From the NCBI RefSeq assembly GCF_900186615.1, contig NZ_LT896588.1:710397-774396 (forward strand): 64,000 nucleotides of DNA. The letters run 5' to 3'. Made by a program: the position numbers and the translations under genes. The stretch's first letter is position 1. Each line of letters opens with the position of its first letter. Positions 61,591 to 64,000 of the stretch are shown here, in pieces. Under the pieces are notes generated by a model, which worked only from the letters and a program-made list of their open reading frames with translations, did no database searches and was not told the origin of the DNA. This DNA comes from Parabacteroides bouchesdurhonensis. GTDB taxonomy: Bacteria > Bacteroidota > Bacteroidia > Bacteroidales > Tannerellaceae.

Positions 61591-63075
61591 TTATAATTGT
61601 TGTGTTGCAAAAATATCCCTTAATTTCTCACGATCGTCAAAATGATGCTTTACCCCTTGCACATCCTGATAATCTTCATGGCCTTTTCCCGCTACTAATA
61701 TAACATCACCTTTTTTAGCTAACATCGTCGCCGTTCTGATAGCCTGCGTACGGTCTGTAATACAAAGTGTGTTTCGCATATCGCTTTCAGATAAGCCTGC
61801 CACCATATCTTTGATAATCTCATCCGGTTCTTCCATTCTCGGATTATCGGAAGTCAGAATAAGTTGGTCACTTAACTTAGAAGCTTCTTTAGCCATGATC
61901 GGACGTTTACCTTTATCACGGTTACCGCCGCAACCTACTACAGTAATCACCCGGCCTTTGCCATCCAAAACTTCATGTATGCTATTCAGTACATTTACCA
62001 AAGCATCGGGCGTATGCGCATAATCCACAATCGCCGTATATCCCAACGGAGACTGTATCGTCTGGAAACGTCCGGAAACAGAATGCAACGAACTCAACAC
62101 CACCAATACATCTTCCGGTCTTTTTCCTAAAGAAACCGCAGCACCATAAACAGCCAGCAGATTATAAGCATTAAAACGTCCTACAAAATGAACGAATACC
62201 TCTTGGTTGTTTATCAACATGTCAGTTCCTTCAAAATGAGATTCAAGAATCTGACCTTTAAAATCCGCTAATGTCCGCAAAGAATAAGTCAGCTTTCTGG
62301 CTGCCGTATTCTGCAACATCACCATCCCGGATTTATCATCAGCGTTCGTAATAGCAAATGCGTCAGAAGGCAGATCATCAAAGAACTTCTTCTTAGCCTT
62401 TAAATAATTCTCTACCGTTTTATGATAATCCAGGTGATCACGTGTCAGATTGGTAAATATACCGCCATTAAAAGACAAACCGCTAATTCGCTTTTGGTCG
62501 ATAGAATGAGAACTCACTTCCATAAACGCATATTCACAGCCAGCCTCTACCATACGTGCCATTAAAGCGTGAAGAGTAATAGAATCAGGAGTAGTATGTT
62601 CTGTTGGAATAGCTTCACCATCTACATAATTACAAACAGTAGAAAGCAAACCGGCTTTATGTCCCATTTTACGGAACATTTCATATAATAATGTAGCAAT
62701 AGTAGTTTTTCCATTCGTACCGGTTACTCCTACTAATATTAATTTTTCCGAAGGGTTATCATACCATTGAGAGACCAGCTTTCCCAAAGCATCGGCAGAA
62801 TCCTTCACCCGGATGAAAATCGGATTTCTTCCGAGAGAAATTTTAATTTCTTCCGAGAGAGAGGGAATTTCTTCACAAACGATAGCAACGGCACCTTTCT
62901 TCAAAGCTCCCTCGATATAGGCATGACCGTCGACAACCGTACCTCTTACGGCAACAAACAAAGAACCCGGCTTTACTTCTCTGGAATCGGATTGAACACC
63001 GGTAATATTTAAATCCGTATCTCCAATCACTTCCAGCACATCTAACGAATATAGCAGCTTCTTTAGTTCCATCAT
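61591..63075 (-). CDS. murE: UDP-MurNAc-tripeptide synthetase MurE
   Basis: MurE (494 residues; the second ATG at 63072 is as likely) adds the third residue of the peptide stem. The ATP loop [18 protein letters not shown] is clear, and the DNPRMEEP motif at the C-terminus is the type that selects meso-diaminopimelate. Near residue 70 an unusual stretch, [19 protein letters not shown], is encoded by an array of 22-bp units (about 62800-62885), and looks several residues longer than the usual short loop there. It follows ftsI by 21 bp. Confidence 0.94.
   Translation of the reverse strand: MMELKKLLYSLDVLEVIGDTDLNITGVQSDSREVKPGSLFVAVRGTVVDGHAYIEGALKKGAVAIVCEEIPSLSEEIKISLGRNPIFIRVKDSADALGKLVSQWYDNPSEKLILVGVTGTNGKTTIATLLYEMFRKMGHKAGLLSTVCNYVDGEAIPTEHTTPDSITLHALMARMVEAGCEYAFMEVSSHSIDQKRISGLSFNGGIFTNLTRDHLDYHKTVENYLKAKKKFFDDLPSDAFAITNADDKSGMVMLQNTAARKLTYSLRTLADFKGQILESHFEGTDMLINNQEVFVHFVGRFNAYNLLAVYGAAVSLGKRPEDVLVVLSSLHSVSGRFQTIQSPLGYTAIVDYAHTPDALVNVLNSIHEVLDGKGRVITVVGCGGNRDKGKRPIMAKEASKLSDQLILTSDNPRMEEPDEIIKDMVAGLSESDMRNTLCITDRTQAIRTATMLAKKGDVILVAGKGHEDYQDVQGVKHHFDDREKLRDIFATQQL
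62802..62886. repeat. 22-bp-period repeat array inside murE
   Basis: On the coding strand GAAGAAATTCCC, GAAGAAATTAAA and GAAGAAATCCGA begin units 21, 22 and 22 bp long; each ends in TCG or TCCG. Clean 22-bp units on the plus strand are 62824-62845 and 62846-62867. Because 22 is not divisible by three, the same DNA unit is read in different frames as LSEEIKI and SLGRNPIF. Units of the same kind lie after alaS. Confidence 0.7.
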
Positions 63076-63096
63076 ATAAATCGTACTATTAATTTC

Positions 63097-64000
63097 TTAT
63101 CGTAATGTTAGTAATATAGTTTGTCCCTTTACTACGCGCTGGCCGGGTTGGATACTTTGCGAAACAACACGCCCTACACCGGACAGGGAAACTTTCAGTC
63201 CGGCATTTTCAAGCAAATAAACCGCATCACGCGCTCCCATACCGGTTACGCGGGGAACTAACCCTTCACGTATAGTAACATCCTTCAATTTAACTATATT
63301 ATCTTTTTCATCAGCAGAAGCCAACACCCATTTGGTTTCCAGGCTGTCTGTATCAGTCTTTATATCAAGTTCATCCAAAACATCTTCTACGGCCTTCAAA
63401 TCACCGCCTTTCACAGAAGGAATTTTCACAGCCAACGAATCAGCTTCCATGCTCCGTATATTAAAAGACATATGGCTTGCGTATACTTTTTCCGCGATAG
63501 CTTTCACAACACCTCCGGACATCGTTCCTCCAGAAGGATATCCGATGCGCGGACGCCGTATCACTACTATCGCCGAATACTTTGGCTGGTCTGCCGGAAA
63601 ATAACCGCAAAAAGACACCTGATGGCCGCTTGTCCTATATACACCGCCGCTGGCTATCTGGGCAGTTCCCGTTTTACCGGCTATCTGGATAATATCAGAA
63701 TGCACAGCTTTACCGGTTCCCTTTTCCACTACATCTACCAGCATTTCCCGGATAAGCCCCAAAGTGCGAGAAGAGCAAATAGAAGATTTTACGACTTCAG
63801 GTGAAAAACTCTCTACTGTTTTTCCATTTCGCATAATTTCTTTGGTAAACATCGGACGCATCATCTTTCCGTCATTGGCTATCGCATTAAAGAAAGTAAG
63901 CGTATAAATAGGCGGTATCTGTGTTTCATAACCAAAAGACATCCATGGCAATGTCGTTTTAGACCAGTAACGCGTCGAGTCGTCAGGACGCCGGATTTTA
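63097..64000 (-). CDS. ftsI: Penicillin-binding protein (FtsI/PBP2-like), 3' part
   Basis: The gene runs off the right edge of the window, and only its C-terminal ~300 codons are seen. The open frame continues through codons reading RYWSKTT to the last base. Visible are the transpeptidase C-motif KTGTAQIAS (KTG box), followed by a domain boundary and a C-terminal PASTA domain (VPRVTGMGARDAVYLLENAG, then QPGQRVVKGQTILLTLR). The SxxK and SxN motifs lie outside the window. It is first in the visible dcw order before murE, as expected for the septal transpeptidase. Confidence 0.9.
   Translation of the reverse strand, partial: KIRRPDDSTRYWSKTTLPWMSFGYETQIPPIYTLTFFNAIANDGKMMRPMFTKEIMRNGKTVESFSPEVVKSSICSSRTLGLIREMLVDVVEKGTGKAVHSDIIQIAGKTGTAQIASGGVYRTSGHQVSFCGYFPADQPKYSAIVVIRRPRIGYPSGGTMSGGVVKAIAEKVYASHMSFNIRSMEADSLAVKIPSVKGGDLKAVEDVLDELDIKTDTDSLETKWVLASADEKDNIVKLKDVTIREGLVPRVTGMGARDAVYLLENAGLKVSLSGVGRVVSQSIQPGQRVVKGQTILLTLR

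Overview
The window is a stretch of chromosome from a Bacteroidota gut bacterium, most likely Parabacteroides. The phylum is supported by about fifteen intergenic promoters of the TAnnTTTG type (some with a TTG/TTTG box 19-20 bp upstream), the near absence of Shine-Dalgarno sequences, NigD-like and DUF3127/DUF3822/DUF4492/DUF5683 families, an RprX/RprY pair and a dcw cluster with a Bacteroidota-type long MraY. The genus is suggested by a large DUF6383 surface protein behind an invertible promoter, as described for the phase-variable glycoproteins of P. distasonis. Species is not claimed.

Layout. 1-814 is gene-free: the first 420 bases duplicate a module found again at 29474-29914, and the window seems to open at the outer end of another invertible promoter. 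815-5882 (+) holds surE, lpxB, a NigD-like lipoprotein and an ECF sigma / anti-sigma / beta-repeat exported protein operon. 5949-7752 (-) holds an ORF6N remnant and a second ECF module. 7964-12624 (-) is a Gfo/Idh/MocA - DUF1080 - DoxX - Gfo/Idh/MocA operon, probably for 3-keto-glycoside chemistry. 12912-19092 (+) carries DUF4492-cydAB, rnz, a mini secreted protein and cls. 19064-21158 (-) is rsmD-DUF3822-hypothetical. 21252-25754 (+) is a RecD-like helicase, a hypothetical, rsmI, a coiled-coil lipoprotein and a YjjG-like HAD enzyme. 26057-29188 (-) is the DUF6383 gene, followed by its invertible promoter (drawn OFF here), the duplicated module, a Fic gene and tRNA-Pro(GGG). 31350-33605 (+) is inositol-phosphate synthase with a structured leader plus a PIG-L deacetylase. 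aroB and alaS (-) are followed by an M23 peptidase, MerR regulator, DUF3127 and Na/Ca exchanger (+). 40460-46829 (-) is parA-parB-DUF5683-lytic transglycosylase-relA/spoT. 47280-49573 (+) is rprX-rprY. cstA, and then the dcw cluster (yqeY-ftsZ-ftsA-ftsQ-murC-murG-ftsW-murD-mraY-murE-ftsI, transcribed right to left), fill the rest.

The least ordinary structures are (i) a 209-bp invertible promoter with 32-bp inverted repeats and its duplicated hairpin-rich flank, (ii) a family of short repeats with a fixed 22-bp period in five places, one of them inside the murE reading frame, and (iii) a nested, potentially switching RNA structure at the 5' end of the inositol-phosphate synthase transcript. 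All comparisons were made by eye.
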